A DNA stretch of 7,162 bases from Collinsella sp. (GTDB lineage Bacteria; Actinomycetota; Coriobacteriia; Coriobacteriales; Coriobacteriaceae), in NCBI GenBank assembly GCA_022713905.1, contig JAIHTM010000133.1, positions 1-7,162 of the forward strand, read 5' to 3'. Under the pieces are notes generated by a model. It was given only the letters and a program-made list of their open reading frames with translations. It was not told the DNA's origin and made no database searches. The position numbers were made by a program, and so were the translations under genes. Below are positions 1-5,409 of this stretch, in pieces; the stretch's first letter is position 1; the number at the start of each line of letters is the position of its first letter.

Positions 1-285
1 GTCGAAAGCCTGCTCAGGTAGCGTTCCAAGCCAAACATTGAAGCCCGAAACATTCTTATCGGCGGTCTTGCAGAAAGCCCAGAAGAATTGAGCCATCGAG
101 AGGAATGGCGGAACCTCGTTTGTTTCGATGCCGTCCATAATCTCGGAAAGGCCGTCGTTGATGTCCTTCGCGCGGGTGTGGCCGTTTTCCTTCATGTAAC
201 GAAACTCGCCGTTATAGATGATCGGCGTGAAAGCCGTAACAGCAACGGGGAACTCATTATCGCCAATCTTGATGATGTCCGCCAT
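1..285 (-). CDS. Phage tail assembly chaperone (gpG-like), 5' part only
   Basis: The frame opens with ATG at 285, two bases after the major tail stop, and stays open to the window edge, giving 95 residues starting MADIIKIGDNEF. Residues 16-35 (VTAFTPIIYNGEFRY...) resemble the conserved opening of gpG-type chaperones, in which a short beta segment leads into a 'TP-x-x-Y' stretch. Residues 69-91 (FFWAFCKTADKNVSGFNVWL) match the usual 'W-A-x-x-K-T-A-D...F-x-x-W-L' block of this family. Such chaperones coat the tape measure protein and recruit tube subunits during tail assembly. Position directly after the tube gene is where this gene is expected. Many relatives make a longer fusion by programmed frameshifting near the gene's end; that region lies outside the window. 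The ribosome binding site is weak (GAG five bases upstream), so translation may be coupled to the tube gene. The family call comes from motif memory and position. Confidence 0.8.
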   Translation of the reverse strand, partial: MADIIKIGDNEFPVAVTAFTPIIYNGEFRYMKENGHTRAKDINDGLSEIMDGIETNEVPPFLSMAQFFWAFCKTADKNVSGFNVWLGTLPEQAFD

Positions 286-287
286 GT

Positions 288-902
288 CTACTCAGCCGCC
301 CCGAACACGGTAGAAGCGTCAAGCTCGGCAGGCGTGAGGTCAACCTTGACCTTCTCGAAGAACTTATCCCAGTCCGAATTGTCGCTGTAAGCGTCGTAAT
401 GGCAACCGCGCCAGCCGGTCGGCAGCGTGACGGGCTTCCATTCGAAATCAATATCCATCTGCGTAATGTCGGGCTTCTCCTCAAGGGTCTTGGCATCCAT
501 GGATGGCTTGGAAGCCTTGCACATCAGATAGCAACGGCGCTTGCCTACGGTCTTGCCGCTCTGCTGGCACATGAGCGCAAAAGGCATCGGGTCTTTGTCG
601 GCGGTGCCCAGAATGTGGCCTGCTTCGTCGATGTCGTAGCCGGAAATCAGCGCAAGCATCTTTCGAAGTTCTGGCGTGGACTCCATGTCGCGAACGGACA
701 TGGTGCCGTTTCCGCCGTTGTCATGGTTGTCATCAATCCAGATTTCGTCATCGGCGTAAGCCTTGGCGTTCTGGACGCTCGGCGCTGCCTTGATCTCGAC
801 GGTTCCCGGCACGTGGTATGGCTTGAGAAACTTCAAAGCCGCTTCGTCCGGGCAAAGCGCAAGGTGCAGGTTCTTCACGCCGAAGAATCCGTTTCGTGGC
901 AT
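288..902 (-). CDS. Major tail protein, phi13 family (tail tube)
   Basis: This gene encodes 204 residues that are predicted to polymerise into the tube of a long non-contractile tail. The N-terminus (GFFGVKNLHLALC, residues 5-17) has the 'G-x-K-N-L-x-x-A' opening of phi13-type major tail proteins. The stretch GTVEIKAAPSVQNAKAYADD (33-52) matches the family's 'I-x-x-x-P-S...A-x-x-Y-A-D-D' block. GKTVGKRRCYLMCKA (116-130) and the acidic residues after it match the later strand carrying the 'K-R-R-Y' signature. Length is normal for the family, with no added Ig-like C-terminal domain. The frame runs back to a TTG at 917, but ATG 902 is preferred because AAAGGA sits six bases upstream. The gene follows the tail terminator by 11 bases and precedes the chaperone by two, the standard order. 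As a tube protein it would be made in high copy, which fits its clear ribosome binding site. Confidence 0.88.
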   Translation of the reverse strand: MPRNGFFGVKNLHLALCPDEAALKFLKPYHVPGTVEIKAAPSVQNAKAYADDEIWIDDNHDNGGNGTMSVRDMESTPELRKMLALISGYDIDEAGHILGTADKDPMPFALMCQQSGKTVGKRRCYLMCKASKPSMDAKTLEEKPDITQMDIDFEWKPVTLPTGWRGCHYDAYSDNSDWDKFFEKVKVDLTPAELDASTVFGAAE

Positions 903-908
903 ATCTTT

Positions 909-914
909 TCCTTT
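909..914 (-). promoter_or_regulatory. Ribosome binding site of the major tail gene
   Basis: AAAGGA lies six bases before ATG 902. It overlaps the last base of the preceding gene's TGA stop. It supports ATG 902 over the TTG at 917, which would lie upstream of this site. Confidence 0.7.
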
Positions 915-1243
915 CAATCCTCGGTAACGTCAATCTCGTATGCCGTCTCAACCAGCTCGTCACCATCGAGCGGCGTTACCGTTTTGCTGTAATTAAACTC
1001 AGCGGCATCGAGCGCCGATTCGAACCGCTTCTCAAGCTCGTAATCGCGTTCGCGCACGTAAAGCGCCACATCATAGGGCATCCAGCGAAGCCATCCCACG
1101 TTGTCTGCGCTCACGCTCTCGCCATAGCCCGCTTCTATGTCTATGTACGGCGGCGCGGGACAATCGCCGTCGCGAAACCCGCCGTTAGCCCACGGCAGGC
1201 CGAAGCCGTCAAGCAGTTTCGCCAAATCTCGGATGCTATTCAC
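914..1243 (-). CDS. Tail terminator-like / minor capsid protein
   Basis: A 109-residue protein of the small neck/tail-terminus family found just before the tube gene in many Gram-positive siphoviruses. Visible family features, in order, are: an N-terminal helix (MNSIRDLAKLLDGFGLP); a 'CPAPPYIDIEAGY' strand at 28-40, corresponding to the family's 'P-P-Y-x-x-Y'; 'SADN' at 45-48; a strand 'YDVALYVRERDYELEKRFE' at 57-75, matching the usual 'Y-x-x-E-L-Y-T...P-x-L-E'; and a closing strand 'ETAYEIDV' at 99-106. Tail terminators form a ring that caps the finished tube and joins it to the head. The same frame stays open up to 1465, but GTG 1243 is chosen because AGGGGG lies six bases upstream and the stop of the preceding gene overlaps it by eight bases (GTGAATAG). 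The terminator role is inferred from family resemblance and gene order. Confidence 0.72.
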   Translation of the reverse strand: MNSIRDLAKLLDGFGLPWANGGFRDGDCPAPPYIDIEAGYGESVSADNVGWLRWMPYDVALYVRERDYELEKRFESALDAAEFNYSKTVTPLDGDELVETAYEIDVTED

Positions 1244-1625
1244 TCGTTGCCCCCTGCGAAAACTCAGCGGAAACCTCTTCATAGACACCTTGGATGATGT
1301 GATCGCCAGCGACCGTGCCTGGATAGCTGCCGTATTGGTTCTTGATTGCATGACCCTTTTCGAGCAGGTGAGTAAGCTGGCCTTGCTTGTTGTACACGGT
1401 GCAACTCGTTCCGGTTTCGTCCGTCTCGACGCTATTAGCCCAAGCCTTGGCATAGCTGCCGCCATGACGCTTCTTCTTACGGCTTCGCTGCTTGAGCAGG
1501 CGCGTTGCCTTCTGGCCTGCTGCCTTCACGTTGCCTTCAAGGGTCTTCGTGTCCTCGTCGATGACCTCTTGCATGCTGTTTACTATGATCTCATTGAGGT
1601 CATCGATATTGATTACGTCGCTCAC
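1236..1625 (-). CDS. HK97 gp10-like neck / tail completion protein
   Basis: A 129-residue protein of the HK97 gp10 family, thought to act at the head-tail interface or in tail completion. The clearest signature is HLLEKGHA at residues 86-93, the hallmark 'H-L-L-E-x-G-H' of the family, preceded by a strand (SCTVYNKQGQLT, 74-85) that forms the usual beta hairpin. The N-terminal half is helical and ends in a very basic stretch (LLKQRSRKKKRHGGSYAKAW, 43-62), where relatives carry an 'R-x-G-x-Y-x-x-S-W' segment. GTG 1625 is the only sensible start: it overlaps the previous stop (GTGA), and the next Met is at residue 18. The binding site is modest (AGG six bases upstream), so re-initiation after the overlapping upstream gene is likely. 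The C-terminus overlaps the next gene by eight bases. Confidence 0.85.
   Translation of the reverse strand: MSDVINIDDLNEIIVNSMQEVIDEDTKTLEGNVKAAGQKATRLLKQRSRKKKRHGGSYAKAWANSVETDETGTSCTVYNKQGQLTHLLEKGHAIKNQYGSYPGTVAGDHIIQGVYEEVSAEFSQGATSE
1250..1255 (-). promoter_or_regulatory. Ribosome binding site of the tail terminator-like gene
   Basis: AGGGGG is placed six bases before GTG 1243, inside the last codons of the gp10-like gene. It settles the start at GTG 1243 even though the frame is open for a further 74 codons upstream. Confidence 0.6.
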
Positions 1626-1930
1626 CTGTTGCCTACTTTCTCGACCAGCGTTAGGCGCATGTCATCGGCTCCCGACATAACCGCCGAATCGACGGCATAG
1701 CGGATGCCCTTGAACTCGCAGAGCTTTTCGCCGCTGTATGCGCACGCGCGAACCGTGATGACGGCCTGTGGCTTAACGCCAGCTTGCGCGGCGGTGTAAT
1801 ACGCCGTCTGGCTGATGCCGTAGACGTTGCACGGCACACGGCGGAAACGCTCCTTTTTGTGCGAAACCCCCAGCTCGTCGCGCTCGGAAACGGTTGCAAT
1901 CAACGTGCAAACCCCAGCCCACCCGCTCAT
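1622..1930 (-). CDS. Head closure / head-tail adaptor protein (gp16-like)
   Basis: A 102-residue small beta-rich protein of the head-closure (head-tail joining) family, which plugs the portal/connector channel after packaging and provides the docking surface for the tail. Residues 9-24 (TLIATVSERDELGVSH) match the family's opening strand followed by 'D-E-x-G'. SQTAYYTAAQAGVKPQAV (40-57) matches the characteristic 'Q-x-E-F-Y-x-A-x-x-x-G-x-K-P' helix-turn. The tail 'GIRYAVDSAVMSGADDMRLTLVEKV' (75-99) matches the usual 'G-x-x-Y-x-V...E-L-T-x-E' end. It starts by a four-base ATGA overlap with the stop of the connector gene. No good ribosome binding site is visible, so translational coupling is likely. 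It also overlaps the next gene by four bases. The C-terminal half carries two cysteines (C62, C70); no metal site is evident. Confidence 0.82.
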   Translation of the reverse strand: MSGWAGVCTLIATVSERDELGVSHKKERFRRVPCNVYGISQTAYYTAAQAGVKPQAVITVRACAYSGEKLCEFKGIRYAVDSAVMSGADDMRLTLVEKVGNR

Positions 1931-2247
1931 GCCGCATCACCGCCGTTGTACGCCGAATCACCGCTCATGGAGGTGAGCATGCATTCGAACGACTTCGTGA
2001 AACGGTCTGCATCTGGGTTGTCCATGCCGAAATTGGCCTTGACGTATACCTTGATAGCAAGGCGAATGCGACCATCGGAGTCGTCGTTGGCCTTCTCGGG
2101 AAGGACGCCGCCCGCTACCAGTTCGGTGCGGGCGGCTTCGATAACGTCTGCAATCTCTTCGTCGAAGTCGTTGCAGAAAGCGGGAATGCGCAGGGCGGCG
2201 CGGCAGGCATCGAGAATGCATTGCTTCTGCTTCTTCTTGTCTGCCAT
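1927..2247 (-). CDS. Head-tail connector protein, gp6-like
   Basis: A 106-residue mostly helical protein. Its C-terminal half, IRLAIKVYVKANFGMDNPDADRFTKSFECML (61-91), carries the near-universal 'A-x-K-x-Y-x-K-A-N-F-G-x-D-N-P-D-A-x-x-F' signature of gp6-like connectors of HK97-type phages. These assemble as a ring under the portal and form the first layer of the neck. The start is ATG 2247, where AGGAGG lies nine bases upstream at the MCP stop. The frame is open to 2316, but the extra 23 codons would lie inside the capsid gene and lack a binding site. The N-terminus is strongly basic (MADKKKQKQ). The gene sits 14 bases after the major capsid gene and overlaps head closure by four bases, the standard neck order. 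Confidence 0.9.
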   Translation of the reverse strand: MADKKKQKQCILDACRAALRIPAFCNDFDEEIADVIEAARTELVAGGVLPEKANDDSDGRIRLAIKVYVKANFGMDNPDADRFTKSFECMLTSMSGDSAYNGGDAA

Positions 2248-2256
2248 GGCACGAGA

Positions 2257-2262
2257 CCTCCT
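2257..2262 (-). promoter_or_regulatory. Ribosome binding site of the gp6-like connector
   Basis: A full AGGAGG motif is nine bases before ATG 2247. Its first base is the last base of the capsid gene's TAA stop. It fixes the connector start at 2247. Confidence 0.75.
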
Positions 2263-3518
2263 TATGCAGTCTTGACAGTCAGCTGGGCGAACGACTTGGG
2301 CACGGCAAGGCCGCAATCGATCAACTCGTAACCGTCAAAGCAGCGGTTCTGAGTTCCGTCGGACGCGATATAGGGCATCACGTCGGGGCCGTCGAACACG
2401 TTGCCCTTGAACAGGTCGGGGTAGCCGGCGATGATCACACCGTCGGCGATGGAATCGTCGCGCTTGACAAGCTTGCCGAAGATGTGGCCTTCGACGGACG
2501 GGTCGGCATTCTTCTCATCGACGAAATACGAGCGCCCGTTAGCGTCCTCGAGCATGGCGATGTAGTTCCAAATGACGTTGTTGTTCGCGTAGATGATGGC
2601 ACCCTTGGGCGTGGAGAGGCCGTAGGTGTAGAGCTTGGAGAGCAGGCCAGCGAGGTCGGCTTTCTTGAGCGCATTGGCCGTGGAAGTCTGAATCTTGTTC
2701 GTTTTTTCCATGCCGTAGGACTCGTTGTCCAGGCGCGCATGGGCGTGGGCGTTGCATCCAACGGACAGTCGTGCGGCGATCTCGCTTACGAGATAAGACT
2801 GGAAGGATGCGACGGATTGAACGGCCATGCGGCGGCTCATCTTCAGGCTCTTCTTAATCTCGACGCCCTCGAACTTGAGCGTGTCGAACGTGTTCTTCTC
2901 ATCGTCGGTCGGTGCCGCGCCCTCGTCGGTCTGCGCGGCATCGCCAGCATCAATGGACTTGTGGCGGATAATCTCGAACTGATGGGGGAAGTTCTGCTTC
3001 GGCATATCGCCCCACAGAACGGCGGTGTTGTCGATGAGCGAGATAATCTCGTTTTGAAGCTCGACGGGAATGACGGAATCGGTGTTGCTCGTCGTGTGGT
3101 TGAATGCGGCGCGCTGCTCCATGGCGTGGTTCTGCGCGGCGCGCTCCGCGTCGGTCAGTGCGTAGCCCTCTACCAGCTGGACGCCAGCGCGCTCAGCGAC
3201 GTCCTTCACCCACGCGCGGGTTGCCGCCGCGTCGTAGTCGGTCACGTCGTAGGCGTTGCCAACACCGACGACATTGGCGGAGCGCGCCAGCGGAACGGCA
3301 TCCACGCGACGGGCGGTGCCGTTCTCGATGGCTGCGCGGGCTGCTGCGACGGTCGCGGCGCGGGTCTGCGCGGTCGCAGTCTGCTGCGCGCGAATCTCGT
3401 TGATGCTATTCGTCAACTCGGCCATGCGGGCGGCGTCCTCATCGGTCGGCTCGGCGTCGTCGGCGGAATACTTGTCGATGAGTGCCTGGAGCTCTTTCAG
3501 CAGGACTTCAAGGTTCAT
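2262..3518 (-). CDS. Major capsid protein, HK97 fold, with N-terminal scaffold-like segment
   Basis: A 418-residue capsid subunit of the HK97 gp5 family. The first ~65 residues (MNLEVLLKELQALIDKY... through an Ala/Arg-rich helix at 43-66) look like the coiled-coil delta domain that serves as built-in scaffold, and no separate scaffold gene is present. The folded part seems to begin near residue 145: VIPVELQNEIISLI (149-162) matches the family's 'P-x-x-x-x-x-x-I-I-x-L' entry. Further matches are KFEGVEIKKSLKMSRRM (215-231, 'K-x-x-x-x-x-x-v-S-x-e-l' strand), the core helix 240-256, GAIIYANNNVIWNYIAMLEDANGRSYF (306-332) and the C-terminal strands 'IIAGYP' (362-367) to 'DCGLAVPKSFAQLTV'. ATG 3518 has GAAGGG eight bases upstream. 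The gene lies 13 bases after the prohead protease, the normal arrangement. The exact cleavage point is not readable from sequence. The usual Gly-rich 'G-D-G-x-G' loop is absent (see findings). Confidence 0.92.
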   Translation of the reverse strand: MNLEVLLKELQALIDKYSADDAEPTDEDAARMAELTNSINEIRAQQTATAQTRAATVAAARAAIENGTARRVDAVPLARSANVVGVGNAYDVTDYDAAATRAWVKDVAERAGVQLVEGYALTDAERAAQNHAMEQRAAFNHTTSNTDSVIPVELQNEIISLIDNTAVLWGDMPKQNFPHQFEIIRHKSIDAGDAAQTDEGAAPTDDEKNTFDTLKFEGVEIKKSLKMSRRMAVQSVASFQSYLVSEIAARLSVGCNAHAHARLDNESYGMEKTNKIQTSTANALKKADLAGLLSKLYTYGLSTPKGAIIYANNNVIWNYIAMLEDANGRSYFVDEKNADPSVEGHIFGKLVKRDDSIADGVIIAGYPDLFKGNVFDGPDVMPYIASDGTQNRCFDGYELIDCGLAVPKSFAQLTVKTA

Positions 3519-3526
3519 TTTTGTTT

Positions 3527-3532
3527 CCCTTC
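3527..3532 (-). promoter_or_regulatory. Ribosome binding site of the major capsid gene
   Basis: GAAGGG lies eight bases before ATG 3518, separated by an A-rich unstructured spacer. It sits at the edge of the TAG stop of the protease gene. This suits efficient initiation of the most abundant head protein. Confidence 0.65.
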
Positions 3533-4164
3533 TAATTGATGGCGATTGCCATTACTGCGCGCGCCTTTACGAGCGCGTTCTTGCGGCGCACGTGCTCCCC
3601 GTGCGACTCCTCAATCACTCCGTTGAGAAGGTTTCTTGCACTTATTTCGGTGTTCGGGTCAGCAGGAAGGCTGACTGCGGACACGTCATAAATCTTCTTG
3701 ACGCGCGTGATTGTCGTGGTGTGCGTGTCTCGGTCGTACTCGGACGCGCCGATGGTGAACGCCCACGACATGCGCGTGACAAGGCCGTTGTCGATTTCCT
3801 CGAATCGGTTTCGGGCGGCTTCTGATTTCGAGAGGTCGGCGGCCATGAAAAGCCCGTGCTCGTCGGGCTCGACGATGAGCGTGCCGTTCGACTGGCGCGC
3901 CAAAACGTCGCCCACATGGTCGAACTGCATGATGATGTCGCTCATGTCGGTATCGACGAATGCGTCTGGGCTGATGACCTCGCGGTACTCGGTGCCGTCC
4001 CAAGGGTCTTGCCAAAGGACGTATGGGTCATTGAACGTCGAAGCGTATCCCTCGACGTAGTAGTCAGATTCGATGCGCTTCTCGCGCTTGCCGCCATCGG
4101 GCAGGCTGCGCAGCACCATCGACATTGTTCTGTATTGACGCTCATTCGGCTTGGCTGGCATCAT
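3532..4164 (-). CDS. Prohead serine protease (HK97 gp4-like, peptidase U35/S78)
   Basis: A 210-residue head maturation protease that should cleave the N-terminal segment of the major capsid protein, and itself, inside the prohead. Counting from ATG 4164, the candidate catalytic His is in 'MQFDHVGDVLAR' (H83), the family's 'x-x-x-H-D/x' block. The candidate nucleophile Ser is in 'GLVTRMSWAFTI' (S133), corresponding to the usual 'M-S-F-G-F'. The conserved tail block 'YDVSAVSLPADPNTEISAR' (159-177) matches 'D-V-S-P-V-x-x-P-A-x-x-x-T'. The opening 'YVEGYASTFNDPY' (36-48) is the typical 'I-x-G-Y-A-x-x-F' strand. The frame extends two codons further to GTG 4170, but GAAGGA is only two bases from that GTG and eight from ATG 4164, so 4164 is preferred. 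It overlaps the portal gene by 23 bases. Its placement between portal and capsid genes is canonical. Confidence 0.9.
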   Translation of the reverse strand: MMPAKPNERQYRTMSMVLRSLPDGGKREKRIESDYYVEGYASTFNDPYVLWQDPWDGTEYREVISPDAFVDTDMSDIIMQFDHVGDVLARQSNGTLIVEPDEHGLFMAADLSKSEAARNRFEEIDNGLVTRMSWAFTIGASEYDRDTHTTTITRVKKIYDVSAVSLPADPNTEISARNLLNGVIEESHGEHVRRKNALVKARAVMAIAIN

Positions 4165-5407
4165 CGTCACCGTCCTTCTTCTTACCGTCGATTGCCGCGA
4201 CGTTTGCGTTTACCTCAGCCGCCTTGGCGGCTTGCTCGGATGTATGCTCGCTTATCAAGTCCAGGTCAATGTACTCGCCGCGGATAACGTGGCGGTCGCC
4301 GCCCTCGTAATGCGGAAGCTGGAACACGTCAGCGCCCTGGTTGCCCGTCATGATTCCTCGGTCATAGAGCGATGTGACGACGTTGAGCTTTGTTTGATTA
4401 CTAGCGAACTCAAGGCGGTTCGCGCTGAACATGATGCTGTTGCCGTACGCGATCTCGTTCGGCGTGAAGGTCATGCACGTGAGCACGTATCCAAGCTGCA
4501 CCGCGAAAACCTCTGTGCGACCCTCATAGAACGAGTTGTATGTTTCCTCGTCGGCCTTGTTCATAACGATGTCTTCGCACGAGCCGAAGAACCGATATGT
4601 GGCCTTCTCGATGCGTTCCATCTGGGCGGCGTCCACCGTGTAGCTCTGCGGCGTTATCTGCTTGACGTCGTTGTATTTGTTGTCATAGACAGCTATACCG
4701 CCAGCGTTCGCCGAACCGAGCTGCTTGTTGAATTCCTTTCGGGCCTTCTCCAAGTCTTCGGGATTGCGGTTCTGCGACATCTTGCCTATGAAGCGAATGG
4801 CCGCACCTTGCTCGATGGCCGTCTTCTCAGCTTCGTTCTGCGCGTGCATCAGCTCTAGCGTCGGATTGAGCACGTTCGTCCCGTCGCCGAACAAATCGCT
4901 TCTGAATTGGTGACGAGTCAACACGCCGACGCGCGACCATTCGAGCATGGTGGCGTCACCGCCAGGGAAAGACAGCTTGAGCCACAGCGTTCCGCCGACG
5001 TCGTAGGCTTCGCACTGCCCCGGAAGGACAGGATAGTAGCCCGTGATGGTCTCGGTGCTCCCGTCGAGAATGGGAACGATAAGGCACGTGTCGCACACGT
5101 CCAGCATCGTCGAGATGCGGTGCAGGAACTGCGGCGTCGTCATCCACGGGTTCGGCTGCCATTCGAGCGAGCGCGTTGCCAACCGCTGCGCGGTTCCCGA
5201 AACCTCGGGTTTCAGTTTGCTCGCGTGGTCGGCGTTTCGCTCGATGATGCTTCGCGTCAGCTCCGCTTCGTAGATGCCGCCACTCCACGTTGTAAAGCTC
5301 GGCGCGTACGCCGTGAACGTCTGGAAGTAACCGTCCACGGCCTGCATGATCGGCTTGTGGAATACGGCATCGAACATTGAGCGGAACATCGACGTTCGTT
5401 TAGCCAC
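4142..5407 (-). CDS. Portal protein, HK97 family
   Basis: A 421-residue portal subunit, expected to form the dodecameric ring at one capsid vertex through which DNA is packaged and ejected. Recognisable blocks, in order, are: N-terminal 'SMFRSMFDAVF' (6-16); 'LEWQPNPWMTTPQFLHRI' (81-98, the family's 'L-x-x-x-P-N-x-x-x-t-x-x-x-f'); the wing strands 'ITGYYPVLPGQCEAY' and 'TLWLKLSF' (121-147); 'HQFRSDLFGDGTNVLNPTL' (166-184); 'RFFGSCEDIV' (272-281); 'IMFSANRLEFAS' (325-336); and 'RGIMTGNQGADVFQLPHYEGGD' (350-371, the usual 'G-i-l-T-x-N-E-x-R...P-x-x-g-G'). The start is GTG 5407, because GGAGG lies six bases upstream inside the terminase 3' end. The frame runs back to 5578, but those 57 codons are low-complexity Arg-rich shadow of the terminase. 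The last ~30 residues (Ala-rich helix, then KKKDGDDD) look like a disordered charged tail. Confidence 0.92.
   Translation of the reverse strand: MAKRTSMFRSMFDAVFHKPIMQAVDGYFQTFTAYAPSFTTWSGGIYEAELTRSIIERNADHASKLKPEVSGTAQRLATRSLEWQPNPWMTTPQFLHRISTMLDVCDTCLIVPILDGSTETITGYYPVLPGQCEAYDVGGTLWLKLSFPGGDATMLEWSRVGVLTRHQFRSDLFGDGTNVLNPTLELMHAQNEAEKTAIEQGAAIRFIGKMSQNRNPEDLEKARKEFNKQLGSANAGGIAVYDNKYNDVKQITPQSYTVDAAQMERIEKATYRFFGSCEDIVMNKADEETYNSFYEGRTEVFAVQLGYVLTCMTFTPNEIAYGNSIMFSANRLEFASNQTKLNVVTSLYDRGIMTGNQGADVFQLPHYEGGDRHVIRGEYIDLDLISEHTSEQAAKAAEVNANVAAIDGKKKDGDDDASQAE
4173..4178 (-). promoter_or_regulatory. Ribosome binding site of the prohead protease
   Basis: GAAGGA lies within the last codons of the portal gene. 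It is eight bases from ATG 4164 and only two from GTG 4170, so it decides the start in favour of ATG 4164. Confidence 0.6.
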
Positions 5408-5409
5408 GT

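Noticed and set aside
1244..1465. A 74-codon N-terminal extension of the tail terminator-like frame
   Set aside because: It overlaps the gp10-like gene in another frame, has no family resemblance, and the AGGGGG site points to GTG 1243.
3104..3403. Arg/Pro-rich 99-codon plus-strand frame within the capsid gene
   Set aside because: Extreme Arg, Ala and Pro content is typical of a wrong-frame reading of an Ala-rich gene. There are no motifs and no ribosome binding context.
2484..3539. A 351-codon open frame on the plus strand opposite the major capsid gene
   Set aside because: Its codons align exactly with those of the capsid gene on the other strand, so it stays open simply because that gene avoids TTA, CTA and TCA, as GC-rich genes do. 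Its product looks like no known protein and it has no sensible gene context.
4217..4232. Inverted repeat AGCCGCC-TT-GGCGGCT in the portal 3' end
   Set aside because: The two-base loop and lack of a T-run in either useful direction make it a poor terminator. It is explained by repeated Ala/Lys codons of the tail helix.
4151..4858. A 235-codon open frame on the plus strand opposite the portal gene
   Set aside because: Same codon-aligned antisense effect as over the capsid gene. The portal protein is well supported by its motifs, and no plus-strand gene is expected within the operon.
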